Shown here: positions 35,282 through 43,782 of the stretch, piece by piece
How positions within the stretch are numbered: position 1 is the first letter of the stretch
How the letters are laid out: every line of letters starts with the position of its first letter
Origin: Pseudomonas abyssi
Lineage (GTDB): Bacteria > Pseudomonadota > Gammaproteobacteria > Pseudomonadales > Pseudomonadaceae
NCBI RefSeq assembly: GCF_002307495.1
Contig: NZ_NTMR01000003.1
Coordinates: 248,001 to 312,000, forward strand
DNA length: 64,000 nucleotides
Reading direction: 5' to 3'
Translations under genes and position numbers: made by a program
The notes under the pieces: generated by a model
The model's input: the letters and a program-made list of their open reading frames with translations, nothing else
The model's database searches: none
Told to the model about the DNA's origin: nothing

Positions 35282-36160
35282 ATGGAGTTGTTACCCTGGG
35301 CGCACGCTGTCAGCGCCGGTTTTACCCTGCGTGGCTGGCACACCCGGCCCAGCGGCAAGCCCTTGCTGCATTTTTTGCATGGTAATGGTTTTTGTACCCG
35401 TACCTATGAGCCCATGCTGGCGTTGCTGGTTGAGCACTTTGATCTGTGGCTCTGCGATCTGCAGGGGCACGGACAAAGCGACCATGGCGAGCGTTTTGTT
35501 GGCTGGAATCGAAATGCAGAGGCGGCGGCCGAGGCGTTTCGCGCGGGGCGTGAGCAATTTGGTGATGTGCCGAGCCTGGCCTGTGGGCACAGCTTTGGCG
35601 GCGTGCTCAGTGCCTTGATGATGGCGGCGGAACCGGCATTGTTCGAGCGCGCGGTGTTGCTCGATCCGGTGCTCTTCCCGCCTGCACTCATCGCCCTGCG
35701 TCGCGGGCTGGGGCTGGTGGGCTTGAATGACCATGCGGTGGCCAAGCGTGCGGCCGCCCGGCGTGACTATTGGCCGGATCGCACCGCTGCCCATGCTGGC
35801 TTGCATAATCGCGGTATGTTCCGCGGTTGGGATGAAACCGCCTTTGAGGCGCATATCTCCCATGCGCTGCGCGAGCGCTCGGGTGGTGGTGTTGAGTTGT
35901 GCTGCCGGCCCAGCCGTGAGGCTGAGGTGTTTCGCACCATGCCAAAGGGGCTGTGGTCGTCGCTGCGCCGCCTGAAAACCCCGACCCGTATCGTCTACGG
36001 TGATCGTACCTATCCGTTTGTCATTCAGTCAGCCCGCCGACTGGCTGTCAGCAATAGCCAGGTCAGTGCGCACCAGACCGCTGGCGGGCACTGTTTCATG
36101 CTTGAGCATCCGGCTGCGGCGGCCGCCCAGGTGGTCGAATTTCTGACTGCCCGTCACTGA
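35282..36160 (+). CDS. Alpha/beta-fold hydrolase
   Basis: 292 residues from the ATG at 35282 (GGGAG upstream). Oxyanion segment LHFLHGNGFCTRTYEP, nucleophile Ser in CGHSFGGVL, acid in YGDRTYPF and His in TAGGHCFMLEHP. The HGNGF start and the long middle lid are typical of a Pseudomonas hydrolase group annotated as lysophospholipase or esterase-like; I cannot fix the substrate. Its last 65 bases overlap the 3' end of the antiporter gene on the other strand, in a different frame. Confidence 0.78.
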   Translation: MELLPWAHAVSAGFTLRGWHTRPSGKPLLHFLHGNGFCTRTYEPMLALLVEHFDLWLCDLQGHGQSDHGERFVGWNRNAEAAAEAFRAGREQFGDVPSLACGHSFGGVLSALMMAAEPALFERAVLLDPVLFPPALIALRRGLGLVGLNDHAVAKRAAARRDYWPDRTAAHAGLHNRGMFRGWDETAFEAHISHALRERSGGGVELCCRPSREAEVFRTMPKGLWSSLRRLKTPTRIVYGDRTYPFVIQSARRLAVSNSQVSAHQTAGGHCFMLEHPAAAAAQVVEFLTARH

Positions 36161-37715
36161 GCAAACGGCTGCGCTCCTGAATGCTCCGTGCGACGTGCTC
36201 TGCAAGGCCTGTACCGGCTTCGCTCATGGTCAGGTAGGTGTGGTCCGCGCCGGCCTGGATGATGCGGCGGGCGATGTCCTCGTACATGGCATGAGAGACA
36301 ATCAGGCCGTCAAAGCCACGACCACGCAGGTTATGCACGGTGATGGTCTTGGCCTCGGCATCGTTCATCGCCAGAATCACCGAGTGGATGTTGGGCATGT
36401 CGAGGTTCTGCCAGAACACCGGGTCCTCGGCATCGGCAAACAGTGCGCGGCGGCCAGCCTGCAGGCTGGTTTCTACGGCAACCGGGTCCGAGTCCAGAGC
36501 AATCACCCGGTAGCCCTTCTCCGACAGGTTATCGTAGGCTGCCCGGCCGGTCCGACCCAGACCCATGATCAGAATTTGCGCATCATCCAGGGTGATCGGC
36601 TGTTCGTCGGGGTGGCGGATATCACGCTCAAAACGGGTGAGCAGCGGGGCGATGTGCTCATAGATGCTGTGTACGATGCGGTTTAGCGGTGCAGAGATCA
36701 CAAAGGAGAAGGCGACGGTCAGTGCCAGCGGCACCAGCCATTGTGGCAGCACCAGGCTCGCCATGATCAACCCGAATTCGCTGTAGTTGGTCAATGTCAG
36801 GCTGCTCAGAAAGGCGCTGCGCGCGCGCAGCTTGAAGCCAACGAAAAGGGCGAAGAACAGCGCGCTCTTCAAGGGCAGCAACAGGGTCATGACCAGCGCG
36901 AAGATCAGTGCATGCTGATCCGGCAGGCCGCCCAGGCCGATCTGCAGGAAGAACCCTACCAGAAAGATCTCCTTCAAACTCCACAGCGACTGCGACAGCT
37001 CGCCGGCGCGCTTGTGACCAGCCAGCATGGCGCCAAAGGCGAGGGCGCCCAGCTCGGAGCTTAGCCCCAGCGTTTCAAAGCCGGCGCCGCCGACCACCAG
37101 TGCCAGCAGCAGGCCAAGCAGGACCATCAGCTCTTCATGTCCGCTGAGGTCCAGTAGCTTGTACAAAATGGGTTTGCACAGCGGCAGGATCAGCACCATC
37201 AGGGCCCAGCTCGATGGGCTTTTGCCGCTGGCGATGCTGATGGCGACCAGGGCAATCAGGTCCTGCATGATCAGGACGCCAATCGCCACACGACCGTGGA
37301 AGGCCCGCAGCTCGCGTTTGCCTTCGAGTACCTTGGCGGCCAGTACCGTGCTGGAGAATGACAGCGCCATGGCCAGTAGGCTGGCTTCGCCAAGCGGCAG
37401 GTCGAGCAAATAGAGGAAGGCGGGTAAAAACAGCGCGGTCGACAGGCCAAAGTGGAGCAGGCTGCCGCCAACCACTTCGGGGCGTACCAGATTCTTGACC
37501 TTCAGTTTGAGGCCGACGGTGAACAGCAGTAGCAGGACGCCAAGGTGCGCAATGTGGGTGAGGATATAGCTGTCGTCCGGACCCACGCCGACGCGCTCGC
37601 CCAGCAGGGAAAGGGCAAAACCGGCACCAAGGTATCCAATCAGCGGGGGCAGGCCGACCTGCTTGAACAGCAGGCCCAGGCCGAAGGCAAAGGCAATCCA
37701 GACAGCTTCAATCAC
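36096..37715 (-). CDS. CPA2-family cation:proton antiporter with TrkA-N (RCK) domain
   Basis: 539 residues. About 10-12 membrane helices (1-370) of the Na+/H+ exchanger (CPA2, Kef-like) fold, including LLLFTVGLKLKVKNL, SFSSTVLAAKVLEGKRE and LGALAFGAMLAG, then a cytoplasmic TrkA-N domain with GLGRTG (NAD-binding) and DSDPVAVE. KefB/KefC-like proteins exchange K+ or Na+ for H+; no KefF/KefG partner is visible and the domain lacks obvious glutathione-site landmarks I could confirm, so it is not called KefB or KefC. Position next to the ectoine cluster suggests ion homeostasis under salt. The 3' end overlaps the hydrolase gene by 65 bases. Confidence 0.85.
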   Translation of the reverse strand: MIEAVWIAFAFGLGLLFKQVGLPPLIGYLGAGFALSLLGERVGVGPDDSYILTHIAHLGVLLLLFTVGLKLKVKNLVRPEVVGGSLLHFGLSTALFLPAFLYLLDLPLGEASLLAMALSFSSTVLAAKVLEGKRELRAFHGRVAIGVLIMQDLIALVAISIASGKSPSSWALMVLILPLCKPILYKLLDLSGHEELMVLLGLLLALVVGGAGFETLGLSSELGALAFGAMLAGHKRAGELSQSLWSLKEIFLVGFFLQIGLGGLPDQHALIFALVMTLLLPLKSALFFALFVGFKLRARSAFLSSLTLTNYSEFGLIMASLVLPQWLVPLALTVAFSFVISAPLNRIVHSIYEHIAPLLTRFERDIRHPDEQPITLDDAQILIMGLGRTGRAAYDNLSEKGYRVIALDSDPVAVETSLQAGRRALFADAEDPVFWQNLDMPNIHSVILAMNDAEAKTITVHNLRGRGFDGLIVSHAMYEDIARRIIQAGADHTYLTMSEAGTGLAEHVARSIQERSRLLSDGQSEIRPPGRPPQPDAQA

Positions 37716-37753
37716 AACAGCATTCCGTTATCGGGTTATTCCTGTTGCCCGAC

Positions 37754-37795
37754 TATAACGCACAAACCCGGCCTGAGCCGGGTTTGTGCGTTATA
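37754..37795. terminator. Perfect 19-bp stem between the ectoine operon and the antiporter gene
   Basis: Arms TATAACGCACAAACCCGGC (37754-37772) and its exact complement (37777-37795) around a CTGA loop. It lies 15 bases beyond the ask stop in the direction of ectoine transcription. The outer part is AT-rich but there is no long T-run. Confidence 0.65.
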
Positions 37796-37810
37796 CGATT
37801 GCCAACCGGG

Positions 37811-39241
37811 TTAGGCCGCGACGATCACATCTCCGTGGTTTTCCGGCTCGATCAATGCGCGGTGCAGCGCAGCAATCGCGGCGTCGTAATCCTCTTCCTG
37901 AACCACGCACTGCATTTCAACCTGGCGGATAGACTGATGCACCGCCTGGATGCTGATGCCGGCTTCGGCCAGGGCCGCCACGGTCTTGGCCAGAATGCCT
38001 TTGACCTTGAGGTCCGAGCCGATCGCCGACACGATGGCAATGTTATGCACGTTGACCTCCGCCATCGGATAGCGCTCCTCGATCAGGCGAGAGGCACGGT
38101 TGATCATCTTGCGCGAGCCGGAAATATAGTAGGTGATGCTGTTGGCATCCGAGTCCTTGTTCACCACGTACAGCTTGAGCTTTCTCAGCAGTTTGGTGAT
38201 TTCCAGGTCGTACTCCACGTCGCCCAGCATTTCCTGGTCGAATACCTCGATGCCAAAGACGTCCTTGCGGCCGGCGATGATCTCGACGCAGGGCTTCTCG
38301 CTGCAGTAATCCTGGCTAATCAAGGTGCCGCCGTGATCCGGCTCGAAGGCGTTCTTGATGCGCAGATGAATGCCTGCGCGGCGCAGGGTGCGTGCCGCCT
38401 TGGGGTGGATCGCCTCCATGCCCAGGTTGGACAGCTGATCGGCCACGTCGTAGTTGGTACGGCCGATGGTGACGACCTTGTCGACGCCGACCAGGGTCGG
38501 ATCGGCACTGGAGAGGTGATATTCCTTGTGAATGATCGCCTCGCTGGCGCCGGTGGCGGCCGCAATCTGCGCGAAGGTGATTTCGCTGTAGCCACGATCA
38601 AAGGTGTTCATCAGGCCTTCGCTGCAGTGGGTGTAGCCGGTTGCGACAACCAGCTCACGGCTGAAGTCGATGCCATCGAAGCCGTCGCGCACCATGTCCT
38701 GGAAGCTCTTGGGCTCGCGCTGGTTCCAGCCGGTCAGATCGGCCAGACGCGCGTTTACGCCGCGCTTCTTGAGTGCCAGTACGGTATTGAAGGCGCTGTG
38801 CGCCTCGCCCAGCGACGCCAGCATCTCGCGGACTTTCATCAGGTGCTCGGTCAGCTGGAAATGACCGTAGGAGCACAGCTGCTGCAGACTCACCATGCAG
38901 TCGCGCACATCGCTGATGCGGCCTTCAATAAAGCGGTTTGCCGCCTGCAGCTCGTACTCGCCGCTGAACAGCTCTGCGTTCTTGTTCAGCATCGCTTGCT
39001 GCACGGCGTCCAGCGCGTCCAGCCAGGCGTCCTCGTTGTGGGCGTCGGCAAAGCGCTCGTACACACCGGGCTCGCCGGTTTTCTTGTGTTCGAGCAGCAT
39101 GTTGGTCATACCGCTGTAGGCAGAGACAACGAAAACACGCTGGTACAGCTCGGTACCCTGACGTTGGCCAATGAAAATGTTGTTCAGTACTTCCTCAAAG
39201 CGGCTCATCGAGGTGCCGCCGATTTTCTCTACTGTATGCAT
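37811..39241 (-). CDS. ask: Ectoine-cluster aspartate kinase
   Basis: 476 residues from the ATG at 39239-39241, which gives the family start MHTVEKIGGTSMSRFEEVLNNIFIGQRQG; an upstream in-frame GTG has no ribosome site. The kinase domain (1-310, KIGGTSM, VVATGYTHCSEGLMNTFDRGYSEIT, HPKAARTLRRAGI) is followed by two ACT domains (about 330-470). This Ask_Ect subfamily is typical of P. stutzeri-like ectABCD-ask clusters and feeds aspartate phosphate into ectoine synthesis; in characterised cases it is less feedback-sensitive. Last gene of the operon, 66 bases after ectD. Confidence 0.94.
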   Translation of the reverse strand: MHTVEKIGGTSMSRFEEVLNNIFIGQRQGTELYQRVFVVSAYSGMTNMLLEHKKTGEPGVYERFADAHNEDAWLDALDAVQQAMLNKNAELFSGEYELQAANRFIEGRISDVRDCMVSLQQLCSYGHFQLTEHLMKVREMLASLGEAHSAFNTVLALKKRGVNARLADLTGWNQREPKSFQDMVRDGFDGIDFSRELVVATGYTHCSEGLMNTFDRGYSEITFAQIAAATGASEAIIHKEYHLSSADPTLVGVDKVVTIGRTNYDVADQLSNLGMEAIHPKAARTLRRAGIHLRIKNAFEPDHGGTLISQDYCSEKPCVEIIAGRKDVFGIEVFDQEMLGDVEYDLEITKLLRKLKLYVVNKDSDANSITYYISGSRKMINRASRLIEERYPMAEVNVHNIAIVSAIGSDLKVKGILAKTVAALAEAGISIQAVHQSIRQVEMQCVVQEEDYDAAIAALHRALIEPENHGDVIVAA

Positions 39242-39307
39242 AGTCCTGGTTTCTGTCTTTGGTGAAATCGGTCCTGCCACCAGCAGGTCGGGAGCCTCAT
39301 GCTCCCG

Positions 39308-40222
39308 TTACAGGTAACGCTGCGTCGTAATGCGCAGTGGTGTTACCGGGCCGCGTTCGGCCACGAATGCCGGTCTGGGTGTATCGGCCCCGAAAGGCTC
39401 GACCGGCAGATTATCCACGTGGTTGTACACGTAGAACAGGTTGCTGCGCGGATCCGGCGTAATATTGCTGTTGGAGCCGTGCAGCGTGTTGCAGTCAAAC
39501 AGTACCACCGAGCCGGCCTGGCCGGTTGCGGCGGTGATGCCACCCTCGCTGACCATGTCGGCAAGGCTGGCGTCATCCGGTACCCCCAGCTCCTGCTTGC
39601 GTAACGAGCGGCGGTAATGCTCCTGCGGAGTCTCACCCACACAGCCTATAAAGTGGCGATGTGACCCCGGCACCAGCAGCAGCGGGCCGTTGAAGGGCGA
39701 ATTGTCGGTGAGCAGAATAGAGCAGCTGATGGTGCGCATGCGCGGCAATCCATCCTCAGCGTGCCAGGTTTCAAAGTCGGAGTGCCAGTAGAACTCCTTG
39801 CCTTTGAAACCGGGTTTCAGATTCAGACGCGATTGGTGCACGTACAGGTCACCATCGAGCAGGTGCTGAACCTTGGCGGCGATGCGCTTATCTGCTGCTA
39901 CCTTGGCGAACAGCTCGCTGCTCTGGTGAATCGCGAACAGCGAGCGCAAGGCGCCGCTGTCCGGTTCGCGTATGGCAGCGTCACTGGCAAGGATGCCCTT
40001 GTCGCTGCGTAACCGTTCAACCTCTCGGCGGAAAACGGCAACTTCCTCCGCGCTGAATGCATTGGGCAGTAGCAGGAAACCATCGCGTTCAAAGCGGGCA
40101 ATCTGCTGCGCCGTTAGCGGCGCTTCGCGTTCATGGCGCCGATAGACTATCGGGTCAATTCGCTCGTGCCAGCGGGGCTGGTCTTGGCGGCGTGTGGGAT
40201 ACAGGTCAACCGCTGCCGTCAT
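39308..40222 (-). CDS. ectD: Ectoine hydroxylase
   Basis: 304 residues. The EctD signature block EFYWHSDFETWHAEDGLPRMRTIS is present; the iron ligands by alignment are H147, D149 and H248 (in CNTLHGSNSN). Fe(II)/2-oxoglutarate-dependent hydroxylation of ectoine to 5-hydroxyectoine. An ideal ribosome site (AAGGAGG) precedes the ATG. It is separated from ectC by a hairpin-forming reduced repeat, so its transcript level may differ from ectABC. Confidence 0.97.
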   Translation of the reverse strand: MTAAVDLYPTRRQDQPRWHERIDPIVYRRHEREAPLTAQQIARFERDGFLLLPNAFSAEEVAVFRREVERLRSDKGILASDAAIREPDSGALRSLFAIHQSSELFAKVAADKRIAAKVQHLLDGDLYVHQSRLNLKPGFKGKEFYWHSDFETWHAEDGLPRMRTISCSILLTDNSPFNGPLLLVPGSHRHFIGCVGETPQEHYRRSLRKQELGVPDDASLADMVSEGGITAATGQAGSVVLFDCNTLHGSNSNITPDPRSNLFYVYNHVDNLPVEPFGADTPRPAFVAERGPVTPLRITTQRYL

Positions 40223-40237
40223 TAATCCTCCTTATAT

Positions 40238-40296
40238 AGGGCCTGTTGTCGTGTCGTTCTCTCCACCGTTAGCGGGGGCGCAGCGACAACAGGCCG
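40238..40296. repeat. Reduced copy of repeat family 2 between ectC and ectD
   Basis: Ends GGCCTGTTGTCG (40240-40251) and CGACAACAGGCC (40284-40295) are perfect 12-bp inverted repeats and match the ends of the 204-bp element upstream of speA (GGCCTGTTGTCGTTTCGTT). The inside is only 32 bases. Confidence 0.75.
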
Positions 40297-40304
40297 TTTG
40301 GTTC

Positions 40305-40694
40305 TCAGCTGTTATCGACGGGGTAGACCCCGTCCTTGTCGTGTACTTCCTTGCCGCTCAGTGGCGGGTTGAATACACAGGCCATTTTCATGTCCTCGGT
40401 ACCGCCGCGCAGCATGTGCTCGTCGTGCTTGTCCAGGATGTACAGCGTGCCGGGACGGATTTGATATACCTTACCGTCCGACAGGGTTTCGATCTCACCG
40501 TTCCCGCTCATGCAGTAGACCGACTCCAAGTGGTTCTTGTAATGGATGTGGGTCTCTTTATTGGCGTAGATGGTGGTGATGTGGAAGGAAAACCCCATCT
40601 GGTCGTCCTTGAGCAGCATCCGGGTGCTTTCCCAGGTCTCGGTGGCGACGCGGCGTTCGGAGTTTTCGCATTCTTCCAGTGTACGTACGATCAT
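40305..40694 (-). CDS. ectC: L-ectoine synthase
   Basis: 129 residues, single cupin domain. Start [69 protein letters not shown] is the EctC signature, including the His/Glu metal ligands in HIHYKNHLE-type positions, and [19 protein letters not shown] follows. Closes N-gamma-acetyl-diaminobutyrate to ectoine with loss of water. Lies 13 bases after ectB in the operon. Confidence 0.97.
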   Translation of the reverse strand: MIVRTLEECENSERRVATETWESTRMLLKDDQMGFSFHITTIYANKETHIHYKNHLESVYCMSGNGEIETLSDGKVYQIRPGTLYILDKHDEHMLRGGTEDMKMACVFNPPLSGKEVHDKDGVYPVDNS

Positions 40695-40707
40695 GTTCTC
40701 TATTTCC

Positions 40708-41994
40708 TCAAGAAGCTTGGTTGGCGACCTGCTCAGCCATCACTTTGGCGAAAGCTGCGTCCAGAATGGTCAGGGCCTTGTCGATCTGCTCTTCGGTGAT
40801 GGTCAGCGGGCACAGGCATTTGACAACCTGGCTATGGTTGCCGCTGGTTTCGATCACCAGGCCGTTGGCAAAGGCTTCCTTGCAGATGGCGGCGGCGGTG
40901 TCGCCATCCGGGCAGTTGATGCCCAGCATCATGCCGCGACCCTTGAGGTAGAGGGAGTCGGGGCCGTGCTTACGGACGATCTTCTGCATGCCGTCAGCGA
41001 TACGCTTACCCTTGGCCTGCACGCTCTTGGCGAACTCGTCGTTGACCCAGAAGTGCTCCAGCGCAGCAGCAGCGGTAACGAAAGCGTGGTTGTTGCCACG
41101 GAAGGTACCGTTGTGTTCGCCCGGCTCCCACTGGTCGAGTTCGTTGCGCATGACCACGATGGCAAACGGCAGGCCAAAGCCGCTGAGCGACTTGGACAGG
41201 GTGATGATGTCCGGCTTGATACCCATTTCTTCAAAGCTGAAGAATGTGCCGGTACGACCGCAGCCAGCCTGGATGTCGTCGACAATCAGCAGCATTTCAT
41301 GCTTGCGGCACAGTTTTTCCAGTTTGCGCATCCAGTCGGCAGAAGCGGTGTTCAGACCACCTTCGCCCTGAACGACTTCCACAATCACGGCTGCGGGCTT
41401 GTCGATGCCGCTGCTCGGGTCGCTGAGCATTTTGTCCATCATGGCGATGGTGTTGACCTTGTCGCCAAAGTAGTTGGCGTAGGGCATGCGGCTGACCTCT
41501 GACAGCGGTACGCCGGCGGCGCCACGATGATGGCCGTTACCCGTAACGGCCAGGGCGCCGATGGTGCAGCCATGGAAACCGTTGGTGAAGCTGATGACAT
41601 TGCTGCGGCCGGTGACCTTGCGGGCCAGCTTGAGCGCTGCTTCAACCGAGTTGGCACCGGTCGGACCGCTGAACTGAACCTTGTATTTACCCAGGCCGCG
41701 CGGTTCCAGAATCACCCGATTGAAGGTCTCCAGAAAGCGTTCTTTGGCGTCGGAGTACATGTCCAGGCCGTGGGTGATGCCGTCATCTTCCAGGTACTGG
41801 ATCAGTGCCTTTTTCAGAACCGGGTTGTTGTGCCCGTAGTTCAAGGTGCCGGCGCCGGCTAGGAAGTCGATGTAGCTCTTGCCCTCGCGGGTCACCAGCT
41901 CGGCGCCGCGGGCCTGCTTGAAGACCACCGGGAACGAGCGGCAGTAGCTGCGAATATCCGATTCGTTTTTCTCGAACTGTTCAAAGGTGTTCAT
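40708..41994 (-). CDS. ectB: Diaminobutyrate-2-oxoglutarate transaminase
   Basis: 428 residues from the ATG at 41992-41994, which has AGGAG six bases upstream. Class III PLP aminotransferase: [59 protein letters not shown], and the Schiff-base lysine in [11 protein letters not shown]. Converts aspartate-semialdehyde to L-2,4-diaminobutyrate, the first committed ectoine step. Fourteen bases separate it from the ectA stop. Confidence 0.97.
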   Translation of the reverse strand: MNTFEQFEKNESDIRSYCRSFPVVFKQARGAELVTREGKSYIDFLAGAGTLNYGHNNPVLKKALIQYLEDDGITHGLDMYSDAKERFLETFNRVILEPRGLGKYKVQFSGPTGANSVEAALKLARKVTGRSNVISFTNGFHGCTIGALAVTGNGHHRGAAGVPLSEVSRMPYANYFGDKVNTIAMMDKMLSDPSSGIDKPAAVIVEVVQGEGGLNTASADWMRKLEKLCRKHEMLLIVDDIQAGCGRTGTFFSFEEMGIKPDIITLSKSLSGFGLPFAIVVMRNELDQWEPGEHNGTFRGNNHAFVTAAAALEHFWVNDEFAKSVQAKGKRIADGMQKIVRKHGPDSLYLKGRGMMLGINCPDGDTAAAICKEAFANGLVIETSGNHSQVVKCLCPLTITEEQIDKALTILDAAFAKVMAEQVANQAS

Positions 41995-42008
41995 GTGATC
42001 TCCTGATC

Positions 42009-42530
42009 TCAAGCTTGAGCTGATTGGGGTGCAGATTGGGTGAACGGGCCAGCGCGGTAGATGACTTCATCATCGTGCTGGCCATTGAAATGGGTTTCGC
42101 GGGAGAACAGCACTTCGGTGCTGTACTCGGCGCCCAGCAGGCGGAAGGCTTTCTTGAACAGCGCCTCGGATGCGTCGTTGCCTGGAGAAATAGTGGTCTC
42201 CAATCGACTGACACCGTCTGCGCGAACGCGTTCAATCAGTGCCAGCAGCATCTTCAAGGCCAGCCCCTGACCACGCATGCGGCTGTCCACGGCGACCTGC
42301 CAGACAAACAAGGTGTCTTGGCGCGCCGGCGGACGATAGCCGGAAATAAAGCCGACCAGATCGCCATCAGCTGTCTCGGCAGCGATCGCGGTATCGGCAA
42401 AGTCGTGACACTGCAGCAGGTTGCAGTACACCGAGTTGGTGTCTAGCGGCTTGCAGCGTTCGACCAGGTTGTTCAGGGCGAAGCCGTCCGTGCTATTAGG
42501 TTTTCGTAGTGTTACGGGTGTAAGTGACAA
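42009..42530 (-). CDS. ectA: L-2,4-diaminobutyrate acetyltransferase, TTG start
   Basis: 173 residues. GNAT fold with the EctA block NSVYCNLLQCHDFADTAIAAE, VGFISGYRPPARQDTLFVWQVAVD, the acetyl-CoA loop RMRGQGLALKML and TTISPGNDASEALFKKAF. The initiating codon is TTG (complement of 42528-42530): an in-frame TAG lies seven codons upstream, the first ATG is deep inside the conserved region, and AGGA stands seven bases before the TTG. First gene of the ectABCD-ask operon. Confidence 0.95.
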   Translation of the reverse strand: MSLTPVTLRKPNSTDGFALNNLVERCKPLDTNSVYCNLLQCHDFADTAIAAETADGDLVGFISGYRPPARQDTLFVWQVAVDSRMRGQGLALKMLLALIERVRADGVSRLETTISPGNDASEALFKKAFRLLGAEYSTEVLFSRETHFNGQHDDEVIYRAGPFTQSAPQSAQA

Positions 42531-42864
42531 ACCGGGTTCCTAATGCTTATGCGTATATGCTTTTTCCATAATAAACATATCCAAAAAATTATCTCAACCC
42601 GCATTAAACGCCGTGTTCATGCGGTTTTGTGTGGTTTGAATATGTTTATAGCTGTTAAATAGATTTGTCATCAAACTATTTTCTTGTGTAATCAATTTGG
42701 CGCTATGCCCCGTCTGGTGGGGGCTGCGTGGGAACGGGCTTGGGTGCCTTCGGGTGCACCGTCCGGGCGCAGCAATGCCTCACGCTGGGGCGTGATCAGG
42801 GCGGTTTTCAGGAGGGAAGAGCGCCCGCCGGGCGGCGGGCATCTGCAGAGGGTTGGCGTTGCGC
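42531..42864. other. Intergenic region between ectA and the rhlG-like gene
   Basis: 334 bases. The half next to ectA (42531-42700) is strikingly AT-rich compared with its surroundings and carries the ectoine promoter. The other half returns to normal GC and contains a GCCCGCC/GGCGGGC stem (42823-42840) beyond the stop of the rhlG-like gene, without a T-run. No credible gene was seen. Confidence 0.6.
42568..42597 (-). promoter_or_regulatory. Promoter of the ectoine operon
   Basis: On the minus strand TTGAGA, 18 bases, TATTAT (5 of 6 matches in each hexamer) in an AT-rich stretch. The expected start point leaves a leader of about 30 bases before the ectA TTG. Confidence 0.68.
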
Positions 42865-43635
42865 TTACAGGGTGAAGCCGCCGTCGATCGGAATGATGTT
42901 GCCGGTCATGTAGGCGCCGCCGGTGCCGGCCAGCATGATCGCCAGCGCGGCCATTTCTTCTTCGCGGCCCCAGCGTTTCATCGGAATGTGCTGACAGTCT
43001 TCGGCCATGGCCTCGGGGTCGCTGTGGATGTGGCTGGTCATCTTGCTCGGGAAGCGGCCGGGGGCGATCACATTGACGTTGATATGCTCGCTGACCAGTT
43101 CGCGGGCGAGGTTGCGCGACAATTGGTGTACAGCGGCCTTGCTTGGGCCGTAAGAGTAGGCTTGCTCGCCGAAGGAGCTGATGCCCGCTACCGAGCCGAT
43201 GTTGATGACGCGTGCCGGATTGTCGGCGTTGGCCGAGGCGCGCAGCAGCGGCAGCAACTGCTGGATGCAGCTGAACACCGAGATGACGTTCAACTGCATG
43301 ACTTTTTCCCAACCCGATACCGGGAAGTCTTCCAGCGGCGCCCCCCAACTGGTGCCGGCGTTGTTGACCAGAATATCCAGGCGGTCGGTGAGCTTGCCGA
43401 CATCGGCGGCCAGCTGACGGGCGCCTGCCTCGGTGGACAGGTCAGCGGCCAGGGCGGTGCACTCGCCATACTGGCTGAGCTCCTGCGCGGTTTGCTGGCC
43501 CTCTGCAATCTTGCGGCAGCAGATGATGACGCGCGCGCCGGCTTCCAGGTAGCCCTGGGCGATCATGCGGCCAATGCCGCGGCTGCCACCGGTGACCAGG
43601 GCGGTGCGCCCGGCCAGGCTGAAGTACTGTTGCAT
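42865..43635 (-). CDS. rhlG: RhlG-like NADPH-dependent short-chain reductase
   Basis: 256 residues. Classical SDR: cofactor motif TGGSRGIG, NNAG, catalytic Ser in NIGSVAG and YSYGPSK. Long identical stretches with P. aeruginosa RhlG as recalled (for example PVSGWEKVMQLNV, SVFSCIQQLLPLLR, INIGSVAGIS, NVNVIAPGRFPS, AYMTGN.IPIDGGF). RhlG was first linked to rhamnolipid and PHA precursors as a beta-ketoacyl reductase; its in vivo role is debated. It is monocistronic here, between the ectoine promoter region and a MITE-like element. No rhlAB is visible. Confidence 0.85.
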   Translation of the reverse strand: MQQYFSLAGRTALVTGGSRGIGRMIAQGYLEAGARVIICCRKIAEGQQTAQELSQYGECTALAADLSTEAGARQLAADVGKLTDRLDILVNNAGTSWGAPLEDFPVSGWEKVMQLNVISVFSCIQQLLPLLRASANADNPARVINIGSVAGISSFGEQAYSYGPSKAAVHQLSRNLARELVSEHINVNVIAPGRFPSKMTSHIHSDPEAMAEDCQHIPMKRWGREEEMAALAIMLAGTGGAYMTGNIIPIDGGFTL

Positions 43636-43782
43636 GGGAGTCTCCTTGTTGTTGGTATGCGGTGCAGGTGGCTACGTTAAACCAGCGTGCACCCTGCCCC
43701 AAGTGCGACGGTGGCTTATAGAGCACGCAAATGCCCGATCATGGTGGGCGCTGCGGGCAGATGGCTTTTGGCTTATCCTTGG

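Noticed and set aside
37745-39265. Long plus-strand reading frame (about 500 codons) opposite ask
   Set aside because: Mirror frame of a highly conserved kinase gene in GC-rich DNA; no ribosome site, no recognisable family.
42823-42840. GCCCGCC/GGCGGGC stem as a terminator of the rhlG-like gene
   Set aside because: Good stem but followed by mixed sequence and no T-run, so it is only mentioned in the intergenic entry.
42684-42875. 63-codon plus-strand frame in the ectA-rhlG gap
   Set aside because: No ribosome site, overlaps the rhlG-like gene end, and composition is not coding-like.
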